Assembly (NCBI GenBank): GCA_033558025.1
Contig: JAUCEF010000017.1
Location: 1,116,001 to 1,180,000, forward strand
Direction of reading: 5' to 3'
Length of the DNA: 64,000 nucleotides
Source: Phytophthora sp. 'mugwort'
Taxonomy: Eukaryota > Oomycota > Peronosporomycetes > Peronosporales > Peronosporaceae
Both the position numbers and the translations under genes were made by a program. The first letter of the stretch is position 1. Every line of letters starts with the position of its first letter. Below the pieces are notes generated by a model. The model saw only the letters and a list, made by a program, of their open reading frames with translations, was not told the DNA's origin and made no database searches. This document shows positions 9,495-20,879 of this stretch, in pieces.

Positions 9495-11404
9495 ATGGCA
9501 GGGGGTATGTACACCAAGATGACGTCCACGGGCTCGTCGCTCATTGTGAACCCGCGCTCGATCTCCAAGGAGCTGGAAGCCAAGATCGCGGCGGCCATCG
9601 CCAGTGTGATAGCGTCCCATGACGTGGCCAAATTGACCACGAAGCTCGTGCGTCAGGCCGTGGAGAAGGAGGTGCGCGTGAGTCTCACGAACCACAAGGA
9701 CGTGCTCAAGCGGCTCATGCACCAGGAGCTGCGCAAGATCAAGGCCAAGAAAGTGGCCAAACGCGCGGCGCCGGAGCCCTGGAAGATCGCTATGAGGCGC
9801 GAGAGTATCGTCAAGGGGCTTAACCGCGTTTACCAGATGCTGCGCGAGGCCGCGAGCTTCCCGGACTGTGGGCTGCACGCCATCCAGTCGCTCTACGATC
9901 TGCAGACAGTGGAGGACGGTGAGGTGCTGCGTCTCGCCACACTCTACGCCAGATTAATCGGCGCATTGTGGCTCAAGGAGGACCGGCACGCGGACTGGAA
10001 TGTCGGCTCCATTCCCACGCCAACTCAGCTCGTCAAAGCGATTAGTGCTGTCTACTTGGTGGAGCGTTTGGGCATCTCCCATGCGAGACGCGTCGAACTG
10101 TTAGAATTCTGCGACCGATCGCCTGCTGTCTATGGAGCCAAGGTAAGACAGTCGCACAGGGAGAAAAGAATAATGAACTGGACACTGACTCACTTGTTGT
10201 TGTAGGAGCTTCTCGGTTGGAACCCCGCAGAGGGTCCCCCACCAACGGAGGACAATAGTGGAGCCTCGATATACGAGCGACTGACGAGTGCGCTGGTTTT
10301 GTGGCATCACTCACACGCACTCGGGATCTCAATCGGATTTACCTTGCCACAGCTGCTGCAACACCTACTGTCAGTATACCCATACAAGGGCCCTGGTGAT
10401 CTCTCGCCCCAATCGTATGAAGACCAAGTGTACTTGGTTACTACCCTCGTATTTGTACTTTCGAACCACGGACGGCTGCGCTGCGAGACGGTAAGGCGTT
10501 GGGCATGTCATTTAAGATTTATTGGTGCTCGTCACAAATACTGACACATTCTTCAATTCGCTAATAGGAGCTTCTTCCGCATGAATACTTCTTCCTTCGC
10601 CATCATGTCGTCTATCACCTGGCCCAGCAAGATGTGGTGTTGCTCGGCGAGACTTTGCGGGTAAATGACCAGAGGATGGAACTCTTGAGTGTGCTTTCTT
10701 TTTTACACTGATTAATGCTGTTGTATAGGCTTTGCGATGCTTTGAAGGCTCAAATAATCTCATACAGATGCGTCGAGGAATGGCCTACTTGTTACTGACT
10801 CAGCGCGAGGATGGATCTTGGATGACTGAAGCAACACAAAACGACCCCAACCAACTGTATTTTGCAACGATGCAAGCGCTGTGGGCCCTGTGCGAGCCTC
10901 ACCGAGTGGGATTTGCACCTGCCTTTCCAGAGGCTACCCCAATCCTGGAGCTGCACTTGAATGCGGATATTGAGATTCGTGATGTGAGTGATTGATGTAT
11001 GGGGAGTAAAACTGTTCCTCGAGTTCTGACCTGTTGATTTGTCATTAATATTGTAGAATGTCCCCGCGAAGAGCTCTAAGACCACCACAACGGAAGCTGA
11101 AGACGGAAATGTTGACTCGGAGGTAGCGGCGGCAACAGCGGCGGCCCCATCCGAAAACGAGGATTTAGCGACGCGTGTAACTTTCCTCCAAGGTTTACTG
11201 GACCAGAACGGCAACGTGAAGAGCGTTTCAGCGGCCCTGGCCACACATGTGCTGAGCACACTTGCAGATATGGTGCTCACTGTTGATATTCTCAAGAGCA
11301 CGGGCGTTGGGCGTACGATTAACAAACTTCGTAAGCACGCCACGCCTTCTGTTGCCAAGGCAGCCACGCAACTCGTGGCAAAATGGAAAAAAGATTTGCT
11401 CTAG
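9495..11404 (+). CDS. DEK_C / helical-toroid / TFIIS-N nuclear protein
   Basis: Five exons: 9495-10142, 10206-10490, 10568-10660, 10729-10983 and 11057-11404, all with phase-0 junctions, give 542 residues. Residues about 22-80 (SISKELEAKIAAAIASVI, later TTKLVRQAVEKEV) fit the DEK C-terminal DNA/chromatin-binding fold. Residues about 115-430 are all helical with repeats such as RRGMAYLLLTQREDGSW, which resembles the QW-type motif of alpha/alpha-toroid proteins (terpene cyclases, prenyltransferase beta subunits). An acidic, Thr/Ala-rich linker follows. The last 70 residues (LADMVLTVDILKSTGVGR to VAKWKKDLL) match the TFIIS N-terminal/LW domain that binds elongation and Mediator partners. The ends suggest a nuclear transcription or chromatin role; the function of the middle is unknown. 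No catalytic DxDD motif of cyclases was seen. Confidence 0.62.
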
Positions 11405-11516
11405 ACGGCAGGCACAATGAATTTCAAGAAACCAATTAATCGGGATTTTACTCACTGTACGAACGTGGTCATTGTTATCGCTGCTAATGAAGTTAACCAA
11501 ACGTCTGGTGCCAATC

Positions 11517-14009
11517 TTACCAGGGGCTGATGTCTGCTAGCGCTTTTTTCGCGGCTTTCCACGCTGGATGAGACTGAGTCTGTGGCTGCTCGGCTTCATT
11601 AAAGGATCCGTAGTGTTCGTCTTCCTCTGAAATTAATGACTCCTCCAGCTCATATGGTGTGCGTCCAGACCGTGGCGAGTAGTCGCTATAAGATGACTCC
11701 GAGTAGCGGTCTGCCCATGGGGACCCACTGGCGCTTGTTCGTCTGCGGTCGTCCAAGTCTTCTCTGCGGCGATCCGACTTGTCTCGAGGTTTCTTTCCTG
11801 CAGTCCCAGCAGATGATCGTTGTCGGGCCGCAGATGCTGGAGATAACCGTGTTTCTCGAGGTCGATTCGCCACAAAATACACCGAAAACAGAAAACAGCT
11901 CATGGCGACTCCAAACGCAACCACTAACTCGACGCACATAATGACAGAGAGAATACGATGATCAATGGGTGGCGTATCTGGGCTTGGTGGTGGGGTCACT
12001 ATTGGGACATAAGAGCACCAGGTCCGGGTTAATGATCACAATTTGCATCAAACGACTGCGTACAGCAAGCATACCTGCTGGCAGTAGAATATTTAGAAGA
12101 GCGGCGGCAGCTAGCGTCGATCCCAAATAGCTATCGTCAAATACTTGGACCGGCATAGCATTACGAGAGTCGTAGGCCAGCGTTAAAGCCACAGGTGCCG
12201 GCTCCTCTTCTGTCAGTGAGAAGGGGAACCACGATAGAGACGTCCGAGTAAGTGTAGTTGCCTCACATACCATGTCCCTCGTCTTGTTGCGGATATAATC
12301 TGCTAGCCCCGGAAATTTGTTCTAATCATTACAATATTTGTTAGAATACGTATGCAAGTGTTTGCCTCGTGGTGACAAGCGATCTAAACGTACCCTGACA
12401 AACCCACGTTGCAAAAAGTAGTTATTGAGGATCCATGTCATAGTTGCTGGGCGGCTGTTTATTGACCCAGCAACTTCGGACGAATCTTCCCCAGAGCATG
12501 CGAAAAAGGAAGCTGGAAACTGAGCGCAAAAGAAAGAAAATGAACCGGGTTCCGAAAGAAAATGCTTCATCAAACGCATCTTCTTGTCATCGTCCAGCTC
12601 TGCAGCGTATCCAGGTAGAAATCCACGTAAAGAGTGAACTGAGGTCAAAGACAATCTGCTAGAATCCTTGAAAAAGTCTGCTGATATGTTCCACAGCCCT
12701 TGAGTAATGTTGCTGCCGATGAGAGCTTCCTCCAGCCCTCGAGTCATTAAATGTAGCTCTTCCATATCGTCCAGAAGATCTTTTGGAGTTAAAGTGAACC
12801 CAGTGCACACGGACGAGTGCTCCACAAGCACGCGACCAATGTTCACCAGGCCCAATGATGACCGCAGCATTAATGCGTTGAACTCCAAATCCTCAACGCC
12901 GAATTGGGCTGCCTCGATGCCACCTGCAGCATAGTAAGACCGAAGCGCGGTTAAGTTTCGGCTGTAGGTGTCGCTGTCACCTCCGCGGCGAATTTGCGCC
13001 GCGAGATACACCATAGGCTCATACAGGTTTTCTACGGCATCTTCTGCTGAAAATATGGTGCTTGCTCCAGCTGCAAAACGGGTTCGAGCTTTCTCAGGGA
13101 TAGAACTGACTACACTTTCATAGTCAGGTGCATCTTTCTGCTCGGCGAGAAATGCTTTCCAGTGCGGGGATAGTGATGAAAAAGTCTCCCAGGGGTGCTA
13201 CAGATGATCATAGATGACACAAAGAGTCGTCAGCTACCAGCAAAATGGTTGTGTACTATGAGTGGGTAACCTCGCAGCACAAACTTACACGAGCAGTCAG
13301 CAAACTGTTGGGGGCGGGACCTCGGCGTGTACAGAACAGATGCTCTTGCAGTTTCTTCAGTGGCTCGTACACGCGACACAAGAACTGCACGGCTGTCGTT
13401 CTTACTCCTAGCACCGAGTCGTACGGTGCAAGTCGGAAAATCTCCCAAGCGACGTCACCAGCCACTGGTGGCGCCGAGATCGTTGAGGTGTTCAACGGCG
13501 ACGTCGAAAGCTCGTGCTGCTCGGTCGCCGATGTTTGCTGCCAGAATGCTGGACCTGGGTGGAAGGTACGATTGCTGTTAATCCACCGCAGATTAGACGG
13601 GACCGATGGGCCGTAAACCAAGTGTGGCAGCAGCCCATCGGGTGTCTGGTACGCAAGGATACGCTGGACCTGCGTCGCCGCTTGGTTGAAGTCCTCATGG
13701 GCCAGGGCTTGTGCTGCCAAGAGAGCTTCAGCGGGTTTCTACGTCATCGTAAAATGAAGCGGACGCGTTAGGATTCGCTCCTGTAGTTGGGGAGTTTTTT
13801 TTTTTCTTGCCTGATGAGTCATTCATTACCAGATATTGGAAGCCTACGACGTCCCGCTTACCCGCTCCAACGCCACCGAGCTCCACATCCACGTGGGACG
13901 CTAGAAGCACCACGGCGTCTCGCTGCAACTTTCTTTCGTCGCATGGAGCATCTGCCGCCGCCAAAGCGAGCGCGGACGCGGCGAGAAGCAGGCGCGAAGA
14001 TAGTCGCAT
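11517..14009 (-). CDS. Type I membrane glycoside hydrolase (GH63/MGH1-like)
   Basis: Five exons on the minus strand: 14009-13830, 13738-13289, 13197-12394, 12321-12075 and 11998-11517; 2163 nt, 720 residues. A signal peptide (MRLSSRLLLAASALALAAAD) starts the protein. The lumenal part has (alpha/alpha)6-barrel signatures of the GH63 / mannosylglycerate-hydrolase-like clan: DGLLPHLVYGP (residues 94-104), HPWETFSSLSPHW (from 211) and a C-terminal FPGLADYIRNKT segment. A Pro-rich stalk (TPPPSPDTPP) precedes one transmembrane helix (about 578-600, ILSVIMCVELVVAFGVAMSC) and a cytosolic tail of about 115 residues with basic, Ser-rich and acidic patches. It probably trims an alpha-linked sugar at the cell surface or in the secretory path. 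Substrate and catalytic acids were not identified. The 3' end converges on the DEK_C gene, 112 bases away. Confidence 0.65.
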
Positions 14010-14159
14010 GAGGCCCGATCCTGCGAGTGCGGACTCGCCAGTTGTCCAAATGCGAAGTGTCACAAGTTCAACGCTAGAGAAGTAGTTTGTATACTTTAGG
14101 CAGCCGGAGACGGATTTAAGCGGGACAACTTCCACTTTGACCTTCAAACGACGCGAGCC
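14010..14159. promoter_or_regulatory. Bidirectional promoter, glycoside hydrolase / SPAG17
   Basis: 150 bases separate divergent ATGs at 14009 (leftward) and 14160 (rightward). No clear TATA box is visible, and no strong match to the oomycete Inr was found on either strand. Confidence 0.4.
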
Positions 14160-17100
14160 ATGAGGCGTTGGAGCTTCCATGCGGTGGCACTGACCAGCGG
14201 CACAGCGGAGGAGGAGCTGGCGGCCAAGAGGGAGCTATTGGACAGACTCAAGACAAATGACGAGGTCACGAGTTGGACGAGGAGCTGCTCGTATCGCGTC
14301 GTGGGTCGCACTGAGCTGGAGGAGCTTGTGCGAGTGACTCACGCGGAGGAGGCGGAGGTTAAGCGACGCGAAGAGAAGGCGCTGGAAGAAGCAGCCAGGG
14401 TGGTGGAGGTAGGAGAAGGGGATGTTGCTGCAGCTTCACATACGGAAGAGGGGGGGAAGGAGGCCACGCGAGTTGCACTGACGCCTTCGCTGCTGGCGCT
14501 GGCCTTCCAACGACTCGTGGGTCAGGATAAGGGAGAGTTTCTCAAACATCAGAAGATGGATGCAATCGAAGGGAGAGGATATCAGATGCAAAGTCTTGCA
14601 GAGGCAAAAGTGGCCTCTCACAGCGAGGAGAATTTAACGGAGACACCTGTGCGTGTATACCTATTAGTGGACTATCCTTCTTCTCTTCCCGAAGTGGATG
14701 CACTACTGCGGCTAGGAGAGGTTGGTTGTGCGTGGCAAGAGGTCGACGGACCAGAGGCGCTTCCCCTACTGCCGTTGATTGATGGGGTGGTGCTTCTAGC
14801 TGACCATGAGGACGTGTCGGCGGCTCGGGGTCAAAACAGAAGCGGCTCAGTTAATCTACCCCGTAAGTCTATTGTGACTGTAGATGGTAGCGGTCCAAGA
14901 ATGTCCATGATGGAAACGTCTGTGTTTCAGACGGTAAATGCGGTCGTGAAGGTGTTTTATGAGGCTGCGCAGGTGGGAGGAGTGAAATGGAGTGACTTTA
15001 CTTTCACAAATGTGACCTGCAGTATGGACGCGTTAGTGAGCAAACAACCCGAGGACCTTGAGAAAGAACTTGTTAGCACTATAGAGACAATCGCTGCTCA
15101 GAAATTTGCATTCAAGAAGTGGGTGACATCATCAAAGTTTTCTGTGATTCCTAGTTTCTCTGACGATGACAAAAGGGAGAGTGACGCGCTCTACAACAAG
15201 TATGAATTAAAACTAAGCGGTATATTCCCCGGTAGTGTTGCAGTCAGCACGGTGCTATTTGCCATCACGGAGGCTGTCGTTGTGGCGTCTTCTCCTCTGA
15301 CATCATCGTCTGGATCGTGTAATTCCAGTTCCATTAACCAGTCGGGTCCATATCAATTCGAAGAATTCCTTGAGCACGGCGATCTGATCGCACGTCGAGT
15401 GGCGGGTGCTCAACTCTACCATCAAATATTACAAGCAGAGGGAAATCCATGCTTTCTACCACACGAAAACTACCGCCTTGACGACATTGAAAGAGCCATG
15501 TGGAGACAAAGTGATCTACCAGGTGTAGGCAACGGAGGGCGGAAGGCCATGCCTCGAGTGGCAGAAGTGCCAGAGCCGGAACGTAGTGCTCGCAACACGG
15601 AACTCGCAACATTCTACACCTCACAACGTCTTAGCTGCTGGATGGTGCATCGAACCCGACAACTTTTGCAAGTCGAAGAGTTGCTTGGGAAAACTTGGCG
15701 AGGGAAATTGCAGTCTCGTGCCTTTTTTGAAGACTTGACGCGCGCCGTTCTACCTCAACGAATTGCGCTGGTGCTTCAACAAAACTCACCAGATATGTAT
15801 TCAAGTTACTACGCCCCCACAGACTCACTCTTGGTAGTGTATCTCCCGAAAACTGCCCCAGGTCGAATAGAAATGTCATCCTGGGTAGCTCGTGATCATG
15901 TACGCCACCGACCAGCCTTTAAATATTGGAAGCGTGAGCAGCTCGTTCCCCACCAATACCTTACACCACGCACTGAAGCTGCAGCAGGAGTATGTGTTCC
16001 ACTGTCTGCGGGACAACTGGCGCTTGTGGCGACTCAAACTTGGTCAATGTATCCTGCTGATCACAGTGTGGTGCGACTCTATCAGACCCCTCAGGGGTTC
16101 GTATGGCTCACAGTTTATCATCACGGGTGCGTTTATATATTTTACTTAATGTCGTGTTATCCTTTCAGCTAACTCGTGTATTTTCGGTAGAGAAACATTT
16201 GGGTTACGGTCACGAATGGAAAAGATCAGAAACATCATTAGTGAAGAAAACACATACAATGAGCAAGGATCGGGACAATTTATGCCGGAATCAGAATGTA
16301 TGACTCACTTTATGGCCTCATTTCAAGACGAATCTGTACTTCATATCTCCGAGGGGAAAAGAAAGTTTCCGAAAAAGCCCGACAAGTTTTCCACTATCAC
16401 GGCAATCAACTCATTCCCAAGCGGTCTCATCGTATCGGCTTGCTCTGACGGCTCTGTCATTCAACGGTACGTTCACACTGGGAAGGATGGGGGTAACAGC
16501 TCTGACTCTAGTCACAGAGGTGACCGTGGGGAACAGAAGGACAGTCATGCAGACAAGATGAATGGATTTCGAGAGATCGATGAGGTTGAGAAATATCGTG
16601 TGGTTTACGGAAAGGGAAGCGTGTTAAGGGTGCTTCGATGCGGGCAAAAAGAAGTCATGCTAGCAAGTGGCATCGTTCGTGTCGTTCAGACCTGTAAGAA
16701 ACATCCACATAGATTGAGAAAATCAACCAGTCAGGACAAGCTCCACCCTCCATTGGTTACAACGCTCACAGTAGATCCCGAGACCAACGCGCTGGTTGAG
16801 AGACGCCCCAACGGTGTCATCATTGTCACGTTCACGAGTGGCGCTCGCGTGACGTACCATGTGGATGGGACGAGGATGTACGTGAATGCTGCGGGTTTGT
16901 ACGTACTTGTGAAGAAGCGAGGCTTTGCTGATGTGTGCATCGACGTGGAAGTCAACATGACAGCCCAATACCACGCTGCAGGAGAGCGTCCAGCAGTTAC
17001 GAAGGGTGGTCTACGTGTGCGCAGTATTGTCAATGTTTATGACGGAACGAGAATCGAAATCAGCTATAACACAAAAGTGACGGCGCAGGTAAATGGACGA

Positions 17101-18713
17101 GTGACAACTCGTAAGCCTAGTGGGCAAGTTATTGTGGCAAAGGACAGTGGAAAAGTAGAATACAGTTTAGCCGATCGGAGCATCTTTGACTCTAAGGACG
17201 ACGAAGACCAAGATGCAACAAGCCACAATGGCGTCTATTACTTCAATTGCCGTCGCGGTCTTTTCCAGCTTTGCGACAACGAGCAAAACCAATTTCACGT
17301 GGATTTCAATGGAACAATCGAAGAAGCAGGGCCCATCGTTTCTGTTGATCTCGCAGGGGTAGTAAGCAACAGCGAAGCTGCTCGATACAACGTGGATAGT
17401 ATTCCGGCAACAGCAGTCATTAATGAACCGATCGAGCCCCATATTTTCGTTCTCAATGGCGATGGCACGGGAGTTGAGGTCCTGAGACCGCGAGATATTG
17501 GCGAACTCATGGAGGGCACATCGAAAGACCAAGTGAGAAATTTCGCAGACACAGATCCATCGACCACCCCACGACATCATGTCTTGTTGAGTCGATTGAG
17601 TACACCTGACTTTCGACACCACAGTCAACTCTTCAATGACCCCAAACTCCATAAGGAAATGCTTAGTCTCCAACAACCGGTAGCGACTGCAGGCAAGTAC
17701 CTCCCGAGCTACTTCGATGAGGTGAAATATACATGTGAGCAGCAACAGTTTACAATAGTGAGACGGGTCCAGCAAATCCAGCCGCTGTCGACAGATGAGT
17801 TGAATGAGATGCACTCTGGTTGGGCCAAGTGGGAGCAGTGGCAAAAGGAGCGGGAAGCGAACAAGAACTGCTACAAAATTGTCGATCCTCCTCAGCATGA
17901 TGTCGTTGCCCAGGAGCTCGTGATGCAAAAGAAAGTCTTGGCTGCGTATAAGGCGACTCGAGCACGGAAAAAGATAGCACGCCAGAAGGCGCGAGAGATG
18001 AAGGCGAATCGTATCTCCCAGGAAATGAGTCCTGGGTTGCGCATGGAAACAGTTCAAGAGGGCAAAGAGACATTGGGAGGGGACGGTAATAATGAGGAGG
18101 ACTCGGACGATGAATTTGGTCAATTCGGTTCGGATATGAGCGACGATGACGTTGGAGACACTGTCGAGGTGGACGATCCGATGGAGTTGCTTTGGTCCGC
18201 ATTCTCTCAGGCTGACACCGAGGGCCGGGGTTTGCTGTCCATCGCACAGAGTACGTGTGATGTGCTCTACTGTTTGGTAAGCAGCTTTAATAACGTGCTA
18301 CTAATCCTTTCTTGTGGTTTTCACAGCGCGGCTGGGGGTGGTCAATGTGCTGGGCATCGGCGTAACGACAAGCGAGCTCACGGAGGCGCTTGTGAGATTC
18401 AAGATCCCCTACCCGTTCAATGTGCGTCCATCGCTTGTGCTTACTGTAATCGTGATCACCGTACTAACGATTGCTCTTTCTGCTGCAGGTAAGCTTTGAC
18501 GTGTTCGCTGACGTCGTAGCATTCTTCCGGAAGGGCGACAACCAGCACCCGGAAGAGTCAATTATAGGGCGTGTGCACCACATTCCATCACTGAAGGGCG
18601 TGGCGCCGGAGCAGCATAGGGACCATGGCACGCCACGCGTCGCAGCGGGGTCCGCCTTCGAGGCCATCAGAGCGAAATCTTGTGTAGCCAATTCTGACTG
18701 TAGCCATTTTTAA
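14160..18713 (+). CDS. SPAG17: SPAG17/PF6-like flagellar central-pair protein
   Basis: Four exons: 14160-16126, 16191-18250, 18327-18421 and 18489-18713; 4347 nt, 1448 residues. The first acceptor (TTTTCGGTAG, 16190) keeps the frame and follows a CTAAC branch site; the more upstream TTTCAG at 16167-16168 would give a stop. The N-terminal part has helical segments with Glu-rich coils, a YELKLSGIFPGSVAVSTVLF block and FEEFLEHGDLIARRVAGAQL. The second exon holds beta-rich repeats built on DG/NG turns (RRPNGVIIVTFTSGARVTYH; VYDGTRIEISYN; KPSGQVIVAKDSGKVEY). Then come GWAKWEQWQKEREAN and a basic coiled coil. This order resembles SPAG17 (Chlamydomonas PF6), a C1a-projection scaffold of the axonemal central pair. 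The last two exons add an EF-hand-like helical end (LLWSAFSQADTEGRG). The family call rests on motif resemblance. Confidence 0.66.
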
Positions 18714-18796
18714 AAGTGTAGCCATTCTTTCAGACCAGATATCCGGTTCAAGAGGTAAAGACGACTGAAACCAACAGTCGCTGAAGACGCAGCCAG

Positions 18797-18806
18797 TCAT
18801 TTCGCA
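18797..18806 (+). promoter_or_regulatory. Oomycete-type initiator (Inr)
   Basis: TCATTTCGCA lies 29 bases upstream of the SET start codon and fits the Phytophthora Inr consensus GCTCATTYBNCAWTTT in its core. The 121-base gap between the SPAG17 stop and the SET ATG leaves little room for any other promoter. Confidence 0.5.
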
Positions 18807-18834
18807 TCTGACGCAACAAGTACGAGCAGTTAAC

Positions 18835-19838
18835 ATGACAGGCCCTCCGTCCCCCAAGCGCCAGCGCACCGACGACAACAAGCCCGACGACAAGGAGCTC
18901 GAGAAGGTGCAGAAGGTGCTCGAGGCCGTACAGAAGGTGGAGGAGGAGCTCGAGAAGGTGAACGTGGAGCAGGCCAAGGAGATCCTCGTCATCGAAACCA
19001 AGTTCAACGCCAAGAAGCGCCCCACGTACGTCAAGCGGAACAAGCTTCTAACCGACATTCCCCACTTCTGGAAGCAAGTGGTACGTGGTGTCTTTCTCTC
19101 TTTCTGTGACGATCAGTGCAGTGATACTCATTTGTTCGTTTCTCCTGCATGTTGATGCAGTTTGTGAATCATCCGCTCGTGGGCAACTACCTCACTGAAG
19201 ACGATGAGATGCTCATGGACTTCCTGCAGACGTTTGATGTCACGTTCGTGGGCGACGACGGAAGCTTCAAGATGGAGATGGTGAGAACCCTCTACCAAGC
19301 TGCTGCCGCGTCATTTCGCACGGGTACTAAACGTTTGCTTCGTCTTGTTTGTATTGCCATCAGACCTTCAAGGAGAACCCGTACTTCTCGCCTACGACCC
19401 TGTGGAAACAGGTCAAATTCTCGGAGGACGAGGAAGAGGTGGAGGTTACTGCTTCGGAGCTCACCTGGAAGGAGAAGGCAGAGATGACGGAGGAGTCGGA
19501 AAAGTTTCCCTTCTTCCAGGTATATAACCTTTATTTTTTAGCTGGCTTGTTTGTTTGTCATGTCTAATTAAAATGTGCCTGTATGCGTTGTGTCAGTGGT
19601 TCGTCTCGACGGACGGGGATCAGGACGTTGCCGAGATTATCAAGGAGGAGATGTGGAAGAACCCCGTGCAGTTCTACATGATGGTACGCTTTAACCTCTG
19701 TAGTTGAATGCGTTGACGAAAGAGATAATTAATTAAGACGTGTTGTGGTCATATTAGGACGAAGATGAAGACGAAGAGGAGGAGGAAGAAGAAGAAGAAG
19801 GCGAGGGTGACGAGGAGGAGGGAGAGGACAAGGAGTAA
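18835..19838 (+). CDS. SET: SET/NAP-family histone chaperone
   Basis: Five exons: 18835-19080, 19161-19280, 19364-19519, 19597-19683 and 19758-19838; 690 nt, 229 residues. The N-terminus has a short basic patch (PPSPKRQRTDD) and a long dimerisation helix (KELEKVQKVLEAVQKVEEEL). The NAP earmuff core follows: YVKRNKLLTDIPHFWKQV, FVNHPLVGNYLTEDDEMLMD, FKENPYFSPTTLWKQVKF and FFQWFVS. The last exon is almost all Asp/Glu, as in SET/TAF-I. This class binds H3-H4 and other histones, shields acetylation sites and can inhibit PP2A. It is slightly shorter than human SET (277). All junctions are phase 0, which supports the model. Confidence 0.9.
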
Positions 19839-19992
19839 TCACGCTTCTTGACCCGCACGAGTGTTTGCCGCTCTGAAGCCAACGCTGCCAATAATGAATT
19901 TCTCTTTTACCTCCTTTCCTTCATATTTGCCGTTGGTCGCCGGAGGACCGCGAGTTCTTTACGGCAAGCATTCTTCCATTGAGCGATGGCGT

Positions 19993-20323
19993 CTAACTAC
20001 TTTTCTTCTTCACGTACATGGCGCTGGGCAGCCACTTGATCGGGTTGCGATTGTACATTGGCCAATTAGGTAGAACCAACTACAGCAGCGACAACAAAGT
20101 GATGAAAGTCAGCCCAAATGCACTGTCAACAGAAGCCACGTGGCCTCCTATCCGGCGGAGATGCTCGTACCAGTGCGCCGAGGATCGTAGCGACAATCCA
20201 GGCCTGGAACGGGTACTTAAAGTCCTGCTGGAAGTAACCGTAGATCCAGGCGGGCGTGCAGATGACCACGAAGCACACCAGCAGCAAAGTTTCCGCGCGC
20301 GCCTGCCCCTTGTAGTCGACCAT
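19993..20323 (-). CDS. SPCS1: Signal peptidase complex subunit 1
   Basis: Two exons on the minus strand, 20323-20171 and 20079-19993, with a 91-bp intron, give 79 residues. The order is that of SPCS1/Spc12: MVDYKGQARAE, a transmembrane hairpin (LLLVCFVVICTPAWIYGYF; FQAWIVATILGALL), and the conserved end LPNWPMYNRNPIKWLP. Both termini face the cytosol in the ER signal peptidase complex, where this non-catalytic subunit helps select substrates. The length fits the family. The second exon is too short to be found as a stand-alone frame. The 3' end converges on SET, 154 bases away. Translation from farther upstream would need a non-ATG start. Confidence 0.9.
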
Positions 20324-20879
20324 TGTCACCTTACCAAGCACAAAGGAAATTGTGAGCATGCAGGTGACACTGATGCCACTCAAACGAGGTGTTTTAATCT
20401 GAAACGTAATTATTCTAAAACAGGGACTGTGATTATCGTGCTACACAGTTAGGTTAATTGCAACTGATATGATTGGGCAAAAGCTTTCACCGCGCCAAGC
20501 TTCGCTAGTGACGGGCAGGGGTTAAAGGAAAATCAAGTAGTAGTATTACCGGAACTACTCGGGCATTTTCACAGACACATACTCATATTAGTATTAATAT
20601 CAGGAAGGGGTAGTAGTAGTAGACATATTAGTACTACTACTACCATGAGTACTACTTAAGCATCAACAGCCTTTCGCGCGTCCTGTCCTGGTCCGTAGGG
20701 GCCCATGACTATCCCTCCCGTGAAAAAACCCGTTCCTGAACGCTGACGACAAGATCTTGCCGAGATGGATGCAAACTAGCAGAGCAAAAGAGAGAATTAT
20801 ACCTAACCCTCATCACGGAACCACTTCAGCACGCCGACGTGCTTGTACAGGCCCAGTAATGCCCAGTACATACCGTTTC
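20324..20879. other. Non-coding host DNA beside the transposon block
   Basis: No gene is supported. The first 150 bases probably hold the SPCS1 promoter (a CCAATCA, read leftward CCCAATCATATC, lies near 20470-20480). Farther right are short TAG/CTA triplet runs, a duplicated GCCCAGTA(A/C), and otherwise unremarkable sequence up to a possible LTR fragment at 20880. Confidence 0.5.
20609..20644. repeat. TAG/CTA triplet hairpin
   Basis: GGTAGTAGTAGTA (20609-20621) is followed after 10 bases by its perfect reverse complement TACTACTACTACC (20632-20644). This is a microsatellite arranged as an inverted repeat that can form a stem of 13 base pairs. Confidence 0.75.

Noticed and set aside
16161..16168. 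Upstream 3' splice site TATCCTTTCAG in SPAG17
   Set aside because: Joined to the only good donor (16127) it gives an immediate stop. The next AG (16190) keeps the frame and leaves a CTAAC branch site at a normal distance.
17167..18123. 318-codon minus-strand frame within SPAG17
   Set aside because: It lies antisense to a well-supported exon, lacks motifs, and would need a non-ATG or arbitrary start.
20018..20452. 144-codon plus-strand frame over SPCS1
   Set aside because: It is antisense to the SPCS1 exons, whose protein sequence and splice sites fit the family well.
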